A stretch of 41,134 nt of DNA from Chara braunii (lineage: Eukaryota > Streptophyta > Charophyceae > Charales > Characeae). Within the stretch, counting starts at the first letter, position 1. Each line of letters starts with the position of its first letter. Made by a program: the position numbers and the translations under genes. Positions 1 through 10,679 of this stretch are shown one piece after another. Under the pieces are notes generated by a model. That model was given only the letters and a program-made list of their open reading frames with translations, was not told where the DNA came from and did no database searches. The DNA lies in contig BFEA01000519.1 of NCBI GenBank assembly GCA_003427395.1, positions 511,739 through 552,872 on the forward strand, in the 5' to 3' direction.

Positions 1-1000
1 AGTCGCCATAGCCAGTTGAAGAGAATTCATATCTGGTTACGATATCTTGAGTACTGTGTGGGCGCATGTCGCCAGTTGCTGTACCGCTGTTTGCAGGCAT
101 GACAAAGTGGGAAGAAGACGAGTTTGATTTCACTAGTACACCGCCCCAGCCTTGCAGAAAGTTTTTGTCGCCACAAGCAAAACTTTGAGGTGCCGCGCGG
201 CCAGGCCCGCCGTTGAAAAAAAAAAATCGGCAGCCTCCGAAGTGGTGCGGGTTTCATGCTGACACCTGCGGGCGATATGTGGTTTACCGGTGGTTTAATG
301 CAGGGACCAAAAAGATCGGACTCCAAGGAGCAAAAAGGGTCATAAGTACTGGTGGTTTGATGCAGGAAACAAAAAGATAAAGAGGGGCAAAGCTGAAAAA
401 GGGAGGGTAAGGCAAGGAGGTGACTCCAAACTGTGAAGCAAAGGAATGACTCCACAGATAGACAAGGGAAGGGAAGGGAAGGGAAGGGAAGGAGGGAGGG
501 TCAAAGGAAAGAAAAGCGCAAAACGTGTGGCTTAGAAATGAGAAGGTGGAGTGGAGGGAGTAGGCTCAACGGAAAGAAAAGCGCAAAATGTGCCTTCGGA
601 AATAGGAAGGAAAGAGTTCGGGAAGGGTGGGAGGAAAACTGGGAAAGGGCAACAATTGGATGGTACACACCTGAACTGAAGTGTTGAAAATTGAAATGCA
701 GACCTGAGCGCGAACTCGGCTGGATGGCAGATTGTGGAAGGAAAGGAGAGGAAGCGACGAGAAAAAAAAAAGAGGAAGTAGGGACGTAGAGAATGACAGC
801 TGGATGAGGGAGGAGACTAGGGAAAGAGGGAAGGACCAAGGAAGAAGGGTGGGGGGAAGGGCTCAGGAGGGAAGGAGGGGGGTTAAGGTCGGGGTGAGGT
901 AGTAGCAGCAGGGGGCAGACGGGCAGGGCACGGGGGGAGGACAGGGGGGGCGGGGTTGTTGTGTGCGCAGAAGGAGGTCGATGCCACTCAATGGAGGATC
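1..1000. other. Purine/G-rich non-coding stretch with short repeats
   Basis: I see no convincing gene here. The plus strand is strongly purine-rich from about 200 to 960. A roughly 30-bp segment beginning GGTGGTTTAATGCAGG near 288 recurs at about 349 (period about 61). A GGGAA microsatellite lies at 467-490. A segment containing GGAAAGAAAAGCGCAAAA occurs at about 503 and again at about 570. From 840 to 960 there are many runs of three or more G. Open frames on either strand here have low-complexity Lys/Arg/Glu or Ser/Phe/Leu composition, as expected from purine-rich DNA. Confidence 0.6.
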
Positions 1001-1197
1001 GACGACACTGCGATAACCTAGCACAGAGGGGGATCGAAGTTTAGAAGTTATGGGACAACAGCAATTGTCATGCTACAAAAGTACAAATGCAATGCATTAA
1101 GTTTTGCTTTGAACTTTTCCGTACAGAACGGAAACGTCTCTATAATGTAACTTTTTTTGCGGCAAATGTAATGCAGCATGAAGCCAACTTTGAAATT

Positions 1198-1289
1198 ATT
1201 AATCATCAGTGTCACCAAGTATGTTTTTTTTAATGTTTGTAAAAGAACTGGCTCATAAGATTAATCATCAGTGTCACCAAGTATGTTTC
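1198..1289 (+). repeat. 30-bp direct repeat, period 62
   Basis: The segment ATTAATCATCAGTGTCACCA plus ten further bases occurs at 1198-1227 and again at 1260-1289, with 29 of 30 positions identical. The spacer is AT-rich. It is a simple local duplication in a non-coding stretch (about 1000-1430) in which I see nothing else. Confidence 0.85.
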
Positions 1290-1432
1290 TTTTTTAGTAC
1301 AATTATGGGGTGTCCAAGTCAGTAGTCTTCATTAGGCGTTCCCATAATGTTTTTCTTAAAGATCACCACAGGTTTCACAAGAATTAGTATGATCTGTTAA
1401 AACTTAAAACGCCACAAGCATCTCTCTCATTT

Positions 1433-1727
1433 AACTGCCATTTCGTCAAAATGGACATTTTTTATTTTTTGAACGAAATTGAAACCGAGAAATTTGGCTG
1501 AAAACAGGTCCAAAATTTTGGCTCCTGAGGGTCTGGCGTTCGTAAAACACCAGACCCCCTAGATGTATGTGGACTTAGCTCGAGAACAGGTAGATCCAGG
1601 GGGTCAGGCGTTTTAAGGACGCCGGACCCTCGTGAGCTAAAAATTTGGACCTGTTTTTGGTCAAATTACTCGGTTTCAATTTTCGTTCAAAAAATAAAAA
1701 ATTGTCCATTTTGACGAAATGGCAGTT
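1433..1727. mobile_element. Foldback/MITE-like element with ~130-bp inverted arms
   Basis: The left arm (about 1433-1565) and right arm (about 1596-1727) are near-perfect reverse complements, with only about 30 bp between them. The ends read AACTGCCATTTCGTCAAAAT and its complement. ATTT flanks both ends (1429-1432 and 1728-1731), fitting a 4-bp target duplication. Each arm carries a smaller hairpin of its own near the centre, for example GGGTCTGGCGTT facing CCAGACCCC at about 1530-1560. There is no coding capacity, so it would be non-autonomous. The superfamily cannot be assigned from the termini alone. Confidence 0.85.
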
Positions 1728-1981
1728 ATTTGAGGTGCGCTTATATCATCATTCCCGCCCGAAATTGATCTAATTTCTGAGACCGGATTGGATTTTACGG
1801 ATGTCAGTGGGAAACAACCATTATATCCTTGTTGATAAGTAATGAATTAGCGAGCAGTGATGATCACCAATGCAGTTGGAGGTGGATCAGATGGAGCTTT
1901 GAAGAGACTGTGGTGGGTCCACATCTGATGGAGGTTTCTGTTGTTCATGCTTTGTCCAATTATAGTATTCTCACATTCTAG

Positions 1982-4540
1982 CAGCGAATCCGTTGAAGGA
2001 TGATTTGCACGACGGCAATGGCATTGCCCTTCTTCCAACTGAGGGAGAACTGGCAGGTGATTGTCATGGCGATGGGGAATCGTCATCACGAAAGCCGTCC
2101 ATTCCAACGGCATCAAGGGAACTCTCAAGGGAACTCTTCATCAACAAAGGACAAAGCTCTGCACCTAATCGAAAAACGAGTACGGTATCGAAAACCCGGG
2201 TCAGAAAAGGACAAAGCTGTAAGAAAGAGAGATCTTCAAGTCGACGTCATGTTGCACGTATGGGGGTCGTAAACCCATCTGGAAGCAATTTGGAGTCTAC
2301 TACAGAACATGGCCATCATCAATCATGTCTAATTGGTCTGATTGGTCAATCGTCGCAGAGTGGTGTACTTGATGAGGATCATAGCCGCAACAAGAACGCT
2401 TTGAATCGCGGCTTGCGATACCTACGTGCAATTCAGGCTGTCAATGACGTGATTGTCGACCCATCACCACGACCGCTAGAGCCAGATCAGCCACAGTTGC
2501 CTGCACAGCACTCACAGGAATGGCGAGTCGGGGGAGTGCAAAGTGATATCATGATGGAAAAAGGCAAGGCCTTTGATACTGAAACTATGGGTCCAAGTTG
2601 TACGGGACTGCTGGGTAAACCCAGAATTATGCCTTTCGGCGGTCCTGCTACAGGACCTACTAGGTCCCCGGCAGAAGTCAAAGATGATATATCAGTAAGT
2701 TCCCCGGTAAAAGGCAAAGACAGCCCACCTGGTTCCCTTGCTACTAGGGTAAGTAATGTGAACGTTGAATGCGAGGGGCTCCCGGTGACCTTCCCTCCTC
2801 TTTGTCAGGCCATGGGCCAGGTTCATGATCTAACTTGTTGTGATGAACTAGAATATCATCAAGATCCAAGCTTAGGAGCAAGTGTTGATGCTGCTCCATG
2901 GTGTCCTGTCTCTTTGAGCTCAAGCAGTTTAGGAGAAGACTTAGTGGTGGTGGGTTATCCCCTCAACTTTCATGAAGCACAGATGCAGCGTATCCAGTTC
3001 AACAAGCCATATTTCTGCACACCGTCCTCTTTTTCCTCCTTTACTCTTTCATCATCATCATCAACAACAACATCGTCATTATCATCATCAGCATCATTAT
3101 CATCATCGTCGTCATCATCGTCATCATCATCCTGGTCACCATCAACCTTATTTTTATCACCATCATCAGCTTCATCATCATTATCGCCATTGTGGTTGTC
3201 ACCATTGTTATCATCATCACTGTCCTCCTCCTCCTCCTCCTCCTCCTCCTCATTGTTGACGCCATCCTCATTCTCATCTTCAGCACTATCATCATCGCCA
3301 TCGTCACTGTCATTGCCGTCACCACTGTTGTTGCCATCATCTGGAGAAGAGACTCCAAGCATCATGTGGCAAGCCCGAAGCCATGGTGGTCAAAATGAGG
3401 GAGAACTGGAGCAGGAGCCATCGTCATCATCGTCATTATCATCATCACCTCCACCACCATCATCATCATCATCATCATCATCGTCTTCTCTTGGTACATT
3501 TGGCATGTCATCACTCTCGTTGAACGAGTGGCCACGTCTCAGTGTTGTGGAGCACTGTCTTGGTCAGGGAGATATTGATCAGGTGTTTCCCTTTCTAAAT
3601 GCTCATCATGATTGTATTTCTGAGTCTAAGTCCATTAACTACTTTGATGTAATGAAGAACCCGAATCCATTCTCTGCGTCTGTTGATTTCGATCTTGATC
3701 TCGTTAAGAGCTTGCATGAATGCTCTGCGGGCGTTGATTTTGATCATGTTCCGAACTGGGGTCGATGCTCCGAGTCCGTTGATTTTGATCTAGGTGAGAA
3801 CTGGCGTCAATGCTCCGACGTAAGCTCAATGGCTGCAGTCTCCACACTTGCCGAGTCTTCGACAGAAGTCGGAAGGGATCAAAGGGGTGAACAGCAGAGA
3901 GGTGCAAAGCGAAGAGTGAAGCGTTGGGTTGACTGTGCTTCGGAGACGGAACGATGTGAAGCAGGAAGACGTAAATTGCGCCCGAGTGGGGATAATGAGG
4001 ACAATAATGATGGTGACGGTGATGGTGATGATAACGATGATGGTAATGCGACTGTTAGCAGAATTATGATGCCATCGTCGTCATTATCCGAGACCGACTT
4101 TCCCTTGTCCATGGCTGCTACTGATACCTGCTCGGAGTTTGAAAGTGGAGACTTCTTGGTTTGCGGACAGGAACCATCGGAATTAGAGAGAATAACAGCA
4201 GCAGATCGTTTCGGTGACATGAAGTTCGTTATCCACAATTATAGTCGTAGTTGCAATCGACATGCTGAGGATGAGGTGAGTGAATTAATCCATTCACTTG
4301 TTGTTGGTGGTGTGAATTGGAAGGAGGAAGACGGTTCTCACATGAACGACGACAATCCATTTTCGAATTCGGATCAGGGGGTAAGATTTGATGGCTATCG
4401 CCTTTACGACGATCGACTCGGAGGATATTCTCGTGAAGATGGAATTGGATGTGAAGAAGATGCTCCAAGGCCGTGGGAACTACAGATCGATAACGAGCTC
4501 CGTAAACAAATAGAGGATATTAATGTTCTAGGAAACCTGG
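1982..4540 (+). CDS. Ser-rich, acidic protein of unknown function (large exon)
   Basis: The frame is open from just after a TAG at 1963-1965 to 4548 and has no ATG at its start, so I read it as an internal exon. A pyrimidine-rich stretch ending in AG at 1980-1981 could be the 3' splice site, and a good donor (G then GTACGT) starts at 4541. The first in-frame ATG is at 2257. Numbering residues from 1993: a Ser-dominated low-complexity block at about 350-450 made of TCA/TCC/TCG triplets, a second at about 476-500, three repeats of the form S-x-(S/G)-VDFD ending in Cys (VDFD at 564, 581, 596), a basic cluster AKRRVKRW near 638, then an Asp/Asn run at about 667-685. I recognise no catalytic domain. 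The basic patch and acidic repeats would suit a nuclear regulator, but that is inference. The upstream exon(s) are not identified. Confidence 0.5.
3048..3487 (+). repeat. TCA/TCC trinucleotide microsatellites within the Ser-rich exon
   Basis: Imperfect TCA, TCG and TCC triplets run through 3048-3345 and again through 3419-3487, including a TCC run at about 3222-3250. In the plus frame they encode Ser tracts. The complementary strand gives an Asp-rich open frame, which I treat as a shadow. The repeats stay in frame over more than 400 bp, which favours the plus frame being translated or recently so. Confidence 0.9.
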
Positions 4541-5359
4541 GTACGTAACACAATCCACAACAGCGAGTCGTCGCACTGAGGGGACACTCGATGAAGAAGA
4601 AGAAGAAGCAGCATACACCACAAGAAGGGGGGCCTCAGAATGAATGAATATATGTGCTCACATGTCGATGAACTCTGCCAGCGCATTCTCTGCCTCGGGA
4701 GAGTGAGCCTTAATACACTTGCAGCAGGAAACCCCAACTGCCACAAGTTTTTGTCCTGCGATTATAATCGACACTATCGGTAGTGTTAACTTTTTTCTTT
4801 TTCTGAAGTTCATCGAGTTGATACAATCCACCCACCCTTGGGATGGCATTAAAAACCTTGCTCACATTTTCGTGCATTTCTTTGCAGCCCCCAATCCCAT
4901 ATGAATGACAAGTATTATTTTAGAAGGGGATCTAGTGGGAGCACTGATTCAGATCATTCAGTGAAATTGTAGGGTCTGGGAGGGAAAGCAGCGTATACTT
5001 CACTCTATTATTATGTAATGTTTCACATCAATTATTATTATTATCTTAAAGATTGAATTGTAGCAAAAGGATTTGAATTTTGAAAAGTAAAATAGTAGTA
5101 TGTTCCATTGTTGTTATTATTATTATTTTTAATCAATTGTTATGTCATACAGTGGATTGAGGAAAAATTCGAGTTATAAAAAAAAGAAAGATAAAGGAGG
5201 GAATTCCCGGAATTGTGGTAAAAAGGACACGTAGCAACAGGCAGGGGGGCGGGGGGCGGGGGGCTTGGAATCACTTGGTTTAGGGTTTGGGGTTTGTCTT
5301 TCCATCTCAGGGCTGAGGTTCTCTGCACTAGTATATGCTTCTTTGCTTCTTATCTGCAG
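4541..5359 (+). other. Putative GT-AG intron of the Ser-rich gene
   Basis: The donor GTACGT is at 4541 and the acceptor tract ends TTCTTATCTGCAG at 5359. The intervening 819 bp is AT-rich with ATT-triplet runs (about 5008-5045 and 5110-5130). A G-rich patch of five- and six-G runs sits at 5246-5263, followed by TTTAGGGTTTGGGG-like telobox sequence at about 5279. Removing it keeps phase: the split codon G|CC encodes Ala and a short open exon follows. Confidence 0.45.
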
Positions 5360-5418
5360 CCAACGATGGCCAGGAGGATCATCGCTGGTTGGGATGGACG
5401 TTAGCTGATGCTGGTTAG
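5360..5418 (+). CDS. Putative terminal exon of the Ser-rich gene
   Basis: Joined in phase to the exon ending at 4540, this adds ANDGQEDHRWLGWTLADAG and then a TAG at 5416-5418. The support is the strong acceptor just upstream and the matching phase. There is no homology evidence. An alternative is read-through to the TAA at 4546-4548 without splicing, which would end the protein in GT. Confidence 0.35.
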
Positions 5419-7150
5419 CGCAGTCGTTGATGGATGGATCAGGATCACCACCTCATCATGATGGTGTTTCCAGATGGACCTGGCCATATCTTCAAGACCG
5501 TCTTTGTTGCAGAAGCGCCAGAGAGATGCCATCGGATTCGTCAGCATTGGATCTCTGTAGCATCTACATCACAGTATCTTACTGAGAGATGACATCATTC
5601 TGTTCATCTGGTTCCATCATGATCTGAATTCGAAATGATATATATCATATTCCGTTATGATGGTCTTTCAGATGATAACGGACCCAAGTTTGGAATCCAG
5701 ATGGATGAACTGCAGTTATGACAGAATTCCGTCATTCGTAATCAGTTACGACAGTATTCCATTATGTAAGCATTCTGTTACGAGTCTTATCGACTCTTAT
5801 GAGAGCATTCCCTCACAAAAGCATCGGTGATTGGAAATAGCGTAAACCTTTGACAAATTTGTGGGGAGTTATGGGACGAAGATCACAATGTTTCAGGGAG
5901 CTACCATGCAAAGATGCCAGCATGAGATGATACGTGTGAACAGTTCAGCATGATGGAAATTCTAGATGGAGATGGAGATGAAGACGGCATGTTAGTGATT
6001 GCAAGAAGGTGATGATGGGTGAGGTGCGGAGAAGAGAAAAAAAGATCATTGACAAAGGTGGGAAAGAAGAAAACAAGATCATGATAGTTTGGGAGGAAAA
6101 GTGGCCTCTTAGACCGAGCATTATGCGAAGTCGGTAGGTTCAGGAAGGTGCACCTCGCTGTACACGTCACAGGAAAATGACATACGCCAGAGCAAGCAGA
6201 GGAGGAGGAGGAGGCAGTGGTGGTGAGGGTGGTAGAGGAGACGAAGTAGCAGATGTAGGAGAAGATGGAGTAAGGGGGAGGATGTGATGGTGGTGGGGGA
6301 AGAGAGGCGGACGAGGAGTCTGGAGGAGGGGATGAAGACTCCTGCTAACTGTGGGTGGTCTTCCTCGTGTCTGCATGTAGGAGAAGATGTAGTACTAAGG
6401 GGGAGGATGTGATGGTGGTGGGTGAAGAGAGTCGAAGGAGGAGGTGATTGATTTCTTGTTGACAAGGCTGTTGTGCAGTATATGAAGGGAGGGATTCAGC
6501 TGAAAGGTGGCATTCTACTCTGATGATTCCAATGCAGCCAGTGAAGTTGTGATGGCCCTGTCAGTGAGGGGGGGGACTTCAATCACATTGTGACAGCATT
6601 TCCCATGATCATCATTTGCAGACTTTTATCACATCGTGACAGGTTTTCCCATCATCATTGCAGCAACATGATTTGCTGTCGATGTGGCGTAGCAAAAAGG
6701 CTGTCACATCCATACTAGATCGGCGTTCCATACTAGATCTGCGATCACGTGGTCCGCACAAAGATCCAGAGTCTCCAATGGCGGCTTGAGAGAGAAATTC
6801 TGCAGAATCCGATGTGATCCTCTAAGCCAAGAAGAGAATGAGCAGAGTAAGAGAAGACCCTTTCTTCAGAATCTGTTGAGGCGGGCACACCACATCCAGC
6901 AATCGCCATCAATCATCATCATCGTGTGTCCACTCTACTACAACCGTTCCAAGTTCTGCTGGGATACACAGTTGCCTTTAATTTCTGGGAGACATGACAT
7001 GTTTTCATTGCTACTACATCGGTCCAGGTGACCATCCAACGGTCAGGTGCCATTGATCAGATTCAACAAACTACTATTTCATAATGCTTAATAAACCGAT
7101 CGATGTTCTTGCAAGAAGAGGAACCTGACTGAGACAGCACTGCAAGATGG
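5419..7150. other. Non-coding stretch with small direct duplications
   Basis: I see no gene. Repeats include ATTCCGTTATGA-like units at about 5650-5790. A roughly 50-bp segment containing AAGGGGGAGGATGTGATGG occurs near 6271 and again near 6396. A roughly 45-bp duplication around GACAGCATTTCCCATGATCA lies at about 6590-6660. Minus-strand frames at 5901-6465 are His/Pro/Ser/Leu-rich products of GGA/GGT-rich DNA and not convincing proteins. Confidence 0.6.
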
Positions 7151-7259
7151 CATGGGGAAGCCGACTGAGACATGTCTCAGTCGGCTCCCTCACTGCGAAT
7201 CAGGAAGTCGACTGAGGCATGCTCTCATCCATCTGAGTCATCACATCAAGGCGGTGCCA

Positions 7260-7445
7260 TGGGGTGATACCTCCCACCTCCTTTCATCCCCTTTCACCCC
7301 TGTTACCCCTGCCACACTCCTGTTACACCCCTTTTGCAGCCCCGTCACACCGTGTCACATCCTGTCACCCCTTGGTAACCCCTGTCACTGGTACGTTCCT
7401 GTCACACCCTGTCATCCCCTCCCACCCCCTCCCACCTGGGATCAC
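7260..7445 (+). repeat. C-rich CCTGTCACACC-type degenerate repeat
   Basis: Short units resembling CCTGTCACACC or CCTGTTACCCC recur about every 10-25 bp across 180 bp. Both strands are open in places only because the sequence is pyrimidine-biased. I infer a degenerate minisatellite. Confidence 0.65.
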
Positions 7446-7934
7446 ACCCCCATAACCTGAAGAGTGGGGGCAACTGGGAGAGTTGATTCCACCCCTGCGA
7501 TTGTTCAATCAAGTCTCCTCGAAGGGAGTAGAGTAGAGGAGCTGCCATGGAGTCTCAAAGCACACTGGTCACATGACGATGTCGTCCATCACTACATTTG
7601 GGTACAACTGCCTTTTTTGTGAATAAGTCCTGCCAACCGTAGTAGTAGCGGTATCATTAACGCATGGAAGGGAGGCACTAGGTAAGTTTCTCAATCGAAG
7701 AAAAGGATGGATTGGATTTGTAATAATGCGCACTGTAAGTGTCTCCTATCGTCCAGAAGACTTGTGGACGGGAATGCCGTAGTACTTGCAAGCTACTATG
7801 GCACATCAAAAAAGAGGATGTTATGGTGCCCTTTTTTCAGGCTCCATGTCAGGTGTCAGAGACAGTTCTAGCCAATATATAGCTAAGAGAGTAATGCAAG
7901 AAAATAGTAGAAGGGGGAGAGGGGGAACCAAAAT

Positions 7935-8345
7935 CACGACCTCCCCCGTGGAAGAGGAGGCAAAGCTAGGTAGGTAAGAGGAGGGAGAATGGCAGGGGAA
8001 GGGAAAGCCAGGAGGAGGAGGAAGCCGCTGCTCCCTTGGAGGAGGGGGGAAAGGTAAGCAAGCAGGAGAAGGGAGAATGGGAGGAGGAGTAGGCAAGAGG
8101 AGGGACTAGGGAGAATAGGAGGAGGAGGAAGCTGCTACGGTCTCCCTCGGAGGAGGGGGGAAAGATAAGCAAGCAGGAGGAGGGAGAATGGGAGAAGGAG
8201 GGATCTGCTTCTGTTTCCCTTGGAAGAGTGGCAAAAGCTAAGCAAGCAGGAGGGAGAATGGGAAGTTGGGAGAAGGAGGGATCTGCTGCTGTTCCCCTTG
8301 GAAGAAGGGCAAAAGCTAAGCAAGCAGGAGGAGGGAGGATGGGAG
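7935..8345 (+). repeat. Purine-rich minisatellite, ~75-110 bp unit
   Basis: The phrase TAAGCAAGCAGGAG recurs at about 8053, 8166, 8239 and 8316, and a diverged version near 7965. Each copy is followed by GGGAGAATGGGAG-type sequence and a Leu/Pro-type TCCCTTGGAGGAGG segment. Units near the right end are about 75 bp apart and the left ones about 110 bp. Open frames on both strands are by-products of the repeat. Confidence 0.75.
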
Positions 8346-8349
8346 GAGA

Positions 8350-9500
8350 AGTGGTCTGCGTCTGTTTCACTGTTCCTTCCAGGTTCTTCCAGTTCTGCAA
8401 AGCTTTGCTATTGTTCATTACCAGGGCTTCTTCAACCTGATTTGGTCTTTTGCAAATTTTGGATTTTCAGTTTGTCTTCATTTCTCCTTCCCTCCCTCCT
8501 TGTCATTATTTGCTTTTTTCAAGTTTTCTTCTTCCTCCTTTTTTCCTGTTTACCCTAGAGGCTTGGACTTCAAAGAGATGGAATGCAATCTACAGCAAAA
8601 CTTGATAACAGAACTGGAAGACTCAACAAACAAGAAAGAAGCCACTCCCCTTCTCTTCTTCTTCCTCCTCTTCTTCTTCCTCCATCTCTGCTACCAATAG
8701 CCTTCTTGCTACAGCTACTTATTTTTCTTTCTTTTTTTTTGAATCTTGCAACGTCTTTTTTTTCTTCTGGTTTTTGGTTCCTTTTAACTTCATCAGTTCA
8801 TTATTCCTTCTTTCTTCTTTCAGATTCCCAACTTCAGAATCCTTGATGGAGGCGATGCGGAACGAAAATAACGGCCAATCCGGCGATTCCCCATTAGTTT
8901 CCTGCAACCTCTTTTTTTTTTTTTTTTTTTTTCTTTCCCAAAAACCTGCGACCTCTACTAGAGGGGGTGACAAGAGCAGCCGCCTCTAGTAGCTGTTTCT
9001 GGTCGCTCCATCTATTGGTGGGAAAGTTTTCACTCCTCCCAAAAGTCATTACTTGTTCTTTTCTGTCTTCTTTCAGATTCCCACTCCTAAGTTAAAATTT
9101 GCCGCGTTGTCTTCCTTCTGTTTTCTTTCAGGTTTTTCGCTTCTTCTTGGTTATTGCTGGCTGTTTCTTCTTCGTGCAGGTTTTCACTCCTACAAGTCTC
9201 CGAGAGTCCAACTAGCTTAACATATTACTTTTTTCTTTCTTCTGTCAGATTACCTATTCAGATTCCAGAAAGATTTACGGACAGCGTGACAACGAGAGAC
9301 AAAGACTGTTCGCAGTTAACTTCAGCTACTGTTTATTCTTTCTTCTTATTAGATTTCCTGTTTTGGAAAGTTCGACCGGCAGGCTGCTAAACCGAAGTTC
9401 GATGGGCGGCCTGCTAAACGGAGAAATAACGAACTGCTTGTTCTTTCTTCTCTAAGAAAGATTTCCTATTTCAGACAGTTCGATGAGTGGACTGAGAAAC
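8350..9500 (+). repeat. Polypyrimidine array with repeated splice-acceptor-like CTTTCAG motifs
   Basis: Pyrimidine tracts ending in TTTCAG or close variants recur at about 8385, 8823, 9076, 9132, 9180, 9250 and 9470, several followed by ATTCC. The last units (about 9330-9500) also share AGTTCGATG and GGCCTGCTAAAC segments, which shows tandem duplication. Short plus-strand frames through here are Phe/Leu/Ser-rich and unconvincing. A long T tract at about 8911-8931 belongs to an inserted A-tailed repeat on the other strand. Confidence 0.6.
8911..9030 (-). mobile_element. A-tailed SINE-like repeat copy 1
   Basis: A run of T at about 8911-8931 (an A tail on the minus strand) is followed about 80 bp later by GCTCCATCTATTGGTGGG, the complement of the core shared with copies near 10085, 15160 and 17715. 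No pol III boxes are evident, so the class is uncertain. Confidence 0.5.
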
Positions 9501-9534
9501 GAAAAACAATATTGAACGTCACCCTCAGGGTCGA

Positions 9535-10060
9535 CTCCCTCAAGGCATACTCGCACCAGGACTTTCCTGGACATATCTGACCGGAATACCACCTTGACCT
9601 GGAGGTATCTGACTGCAATTACGTCCAGAGCTCAGTCGAAAATGTCATAGTGTTAGTATGTTCGCAGTCAAGCCAACGAACACAGCTTCGAAAAGAAAAT
9701 AATAAAATATTCAAAAAACGAATATCTTGAACGAGCACAGCAGGACACGTGATTGGAACAGTCAGGGCATACTCACACAAGGACTTTCCTGGATGTACCT
9801 GACCCGGATTCTACCACGACCTGGATGCATCTGACCGCAATTACGTCCAGACTCCAGAGCTTAGTCCAAAAACTCTCAGACCCATTCTTGTTCCCCCCCT
9901 TCTTATTTCGGGACGCTATCCATAATTTTTTTCTGGCTTTTTAATACAAACCCGTTTGTTAAGGCTGGGGACCTCACAATTCAACCCCGCTGAGATGAGG
10001 GCATACTCACGCTAAGACTTTTTTAACTGAGCTTTGGATGCAATCAGGTCGTCCTTTTTT
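9535..10060 (+). repeat. ~120-bp dispersed duplication, three copies
   Basis: A block starting GGCATACTCACAC and containing GGACTTTCCTGGA, CTGACC and GCAATTACGTCCAGA occurs at about 9540-9640 and about 9765-9865. A shortened, diverged third copy starts near 10006. Copies one and two are separated by AT-rich sequence. I find no coding potential. Confidence 0.7.
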
Positions 10061-10132
10061 TTTTTTTTTCCCAACAGCTCCATCTATTGGTGGGGAGCAT
10101 CACCTGCTGGAAAATGGGTGCAGCGTCCCTTG
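10055..10132 (-). mobile_element. A-tailed SINE-like repeat copy 2
   Basis: A T tract at 10057-10069 is followed by GCTCCATCTATTGGTGGGGA, then CACCTGCTGGAAAATGGGTG and CAGCGTCCC. Read on the minus strand this is GGGACGCTG, CACCC, CAGCAGGTG, core CCACCAATAGATGGAGC, then A tail. The same order occurs at 17676-17808, so the two are clearly copies of one element. Confidence 0.65.
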
Positions 10133-10416
10133 AATACATGAAGGATTGAGTACATGATGAGATGAGTATTGTTGATGCCTATGGGGTCTGGGAGGACGTG
10201 ACTGTATTTCCTATGGGTTTCTCTAATATCTGAAAATGCAAGAGTGTCTTGAGCTATTCCGGTCTTGTACAGCACCTCTTCACCTCCTCTCTTTGTGGCA
10301 CTAGATCTTAGCGACCAAACCAGTGCTGTATTTTCTGAGACATGGGGGACGGATGGATGGTGCTGTCCTATTTGCTGCATACCTACTCTCCCTTCTGGAT
10401 GTAATCAGGTACATCA

Positions 10417-10560
10417 AGGTAAAGGTGGAATTCTGGTTAGCTGCAGCTAGGAAAGCCCTAGTTGGAGTTTGCCCTGAGATAATCACTCTGCTTAGCTTTG
10501 CATACACTTCTGTTACTATCTTCAGTATATCTGCAGCTAACCAGAATTCCACCTTTACCT
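10417..10560. repeat. Perfect 30-bp inverted repeat with 84-bp loop
   Basis: Positions 10417-10446 and 10531-10560 are exact reverse complements, beginning AGGTAAAGGTGGAATTCTGG. Partial matches continue outside (GTAATC-AGGT versus ACCT-GGATTAC). No protein is evident in the loop. It could be a small foldback element or an inverted duplication. Confidence 0.85.
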
Positions 10561-10577
10561 GGATTACTCTTCACTGA

Positions 10578-10638
10578 GTGTATTAGCACTGCAGAATAGG
10601 CCCATTGTCCTTGTGCCCATTCTGCAGTGCGAATACAC
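10578..10638. repeat. 24-bp arm hairpin
   Basis: GTGTATTAGCACTGCAGAAT at 10578 pairs with ATTCTGCAGTGCGAATACAC ending at 10638, with only three mismatches and a short loop of about 13 bp. It lies just downstream of the larger inverted repeat and may be part of the same structure. Confidence 0.75.
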
Positions 10639-10679
10639 AAGGAAAGACTATGGGCCTCGCTGCACTAACCAAATTTGAT

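Noticed and set aside
2970-3365. Asp-rich minus-strand frame opposite the Ser tract
   Set aside because: It is the complement of TCA/TCC triplets, has no other sequence features, and the plus frame is much longer.
7821-8418. Pro/Ser/Leu-rich minus-strand frames of 60-150 residues
   Set aside because: They arise from the purine-rich minisatellite and vary with unit number.
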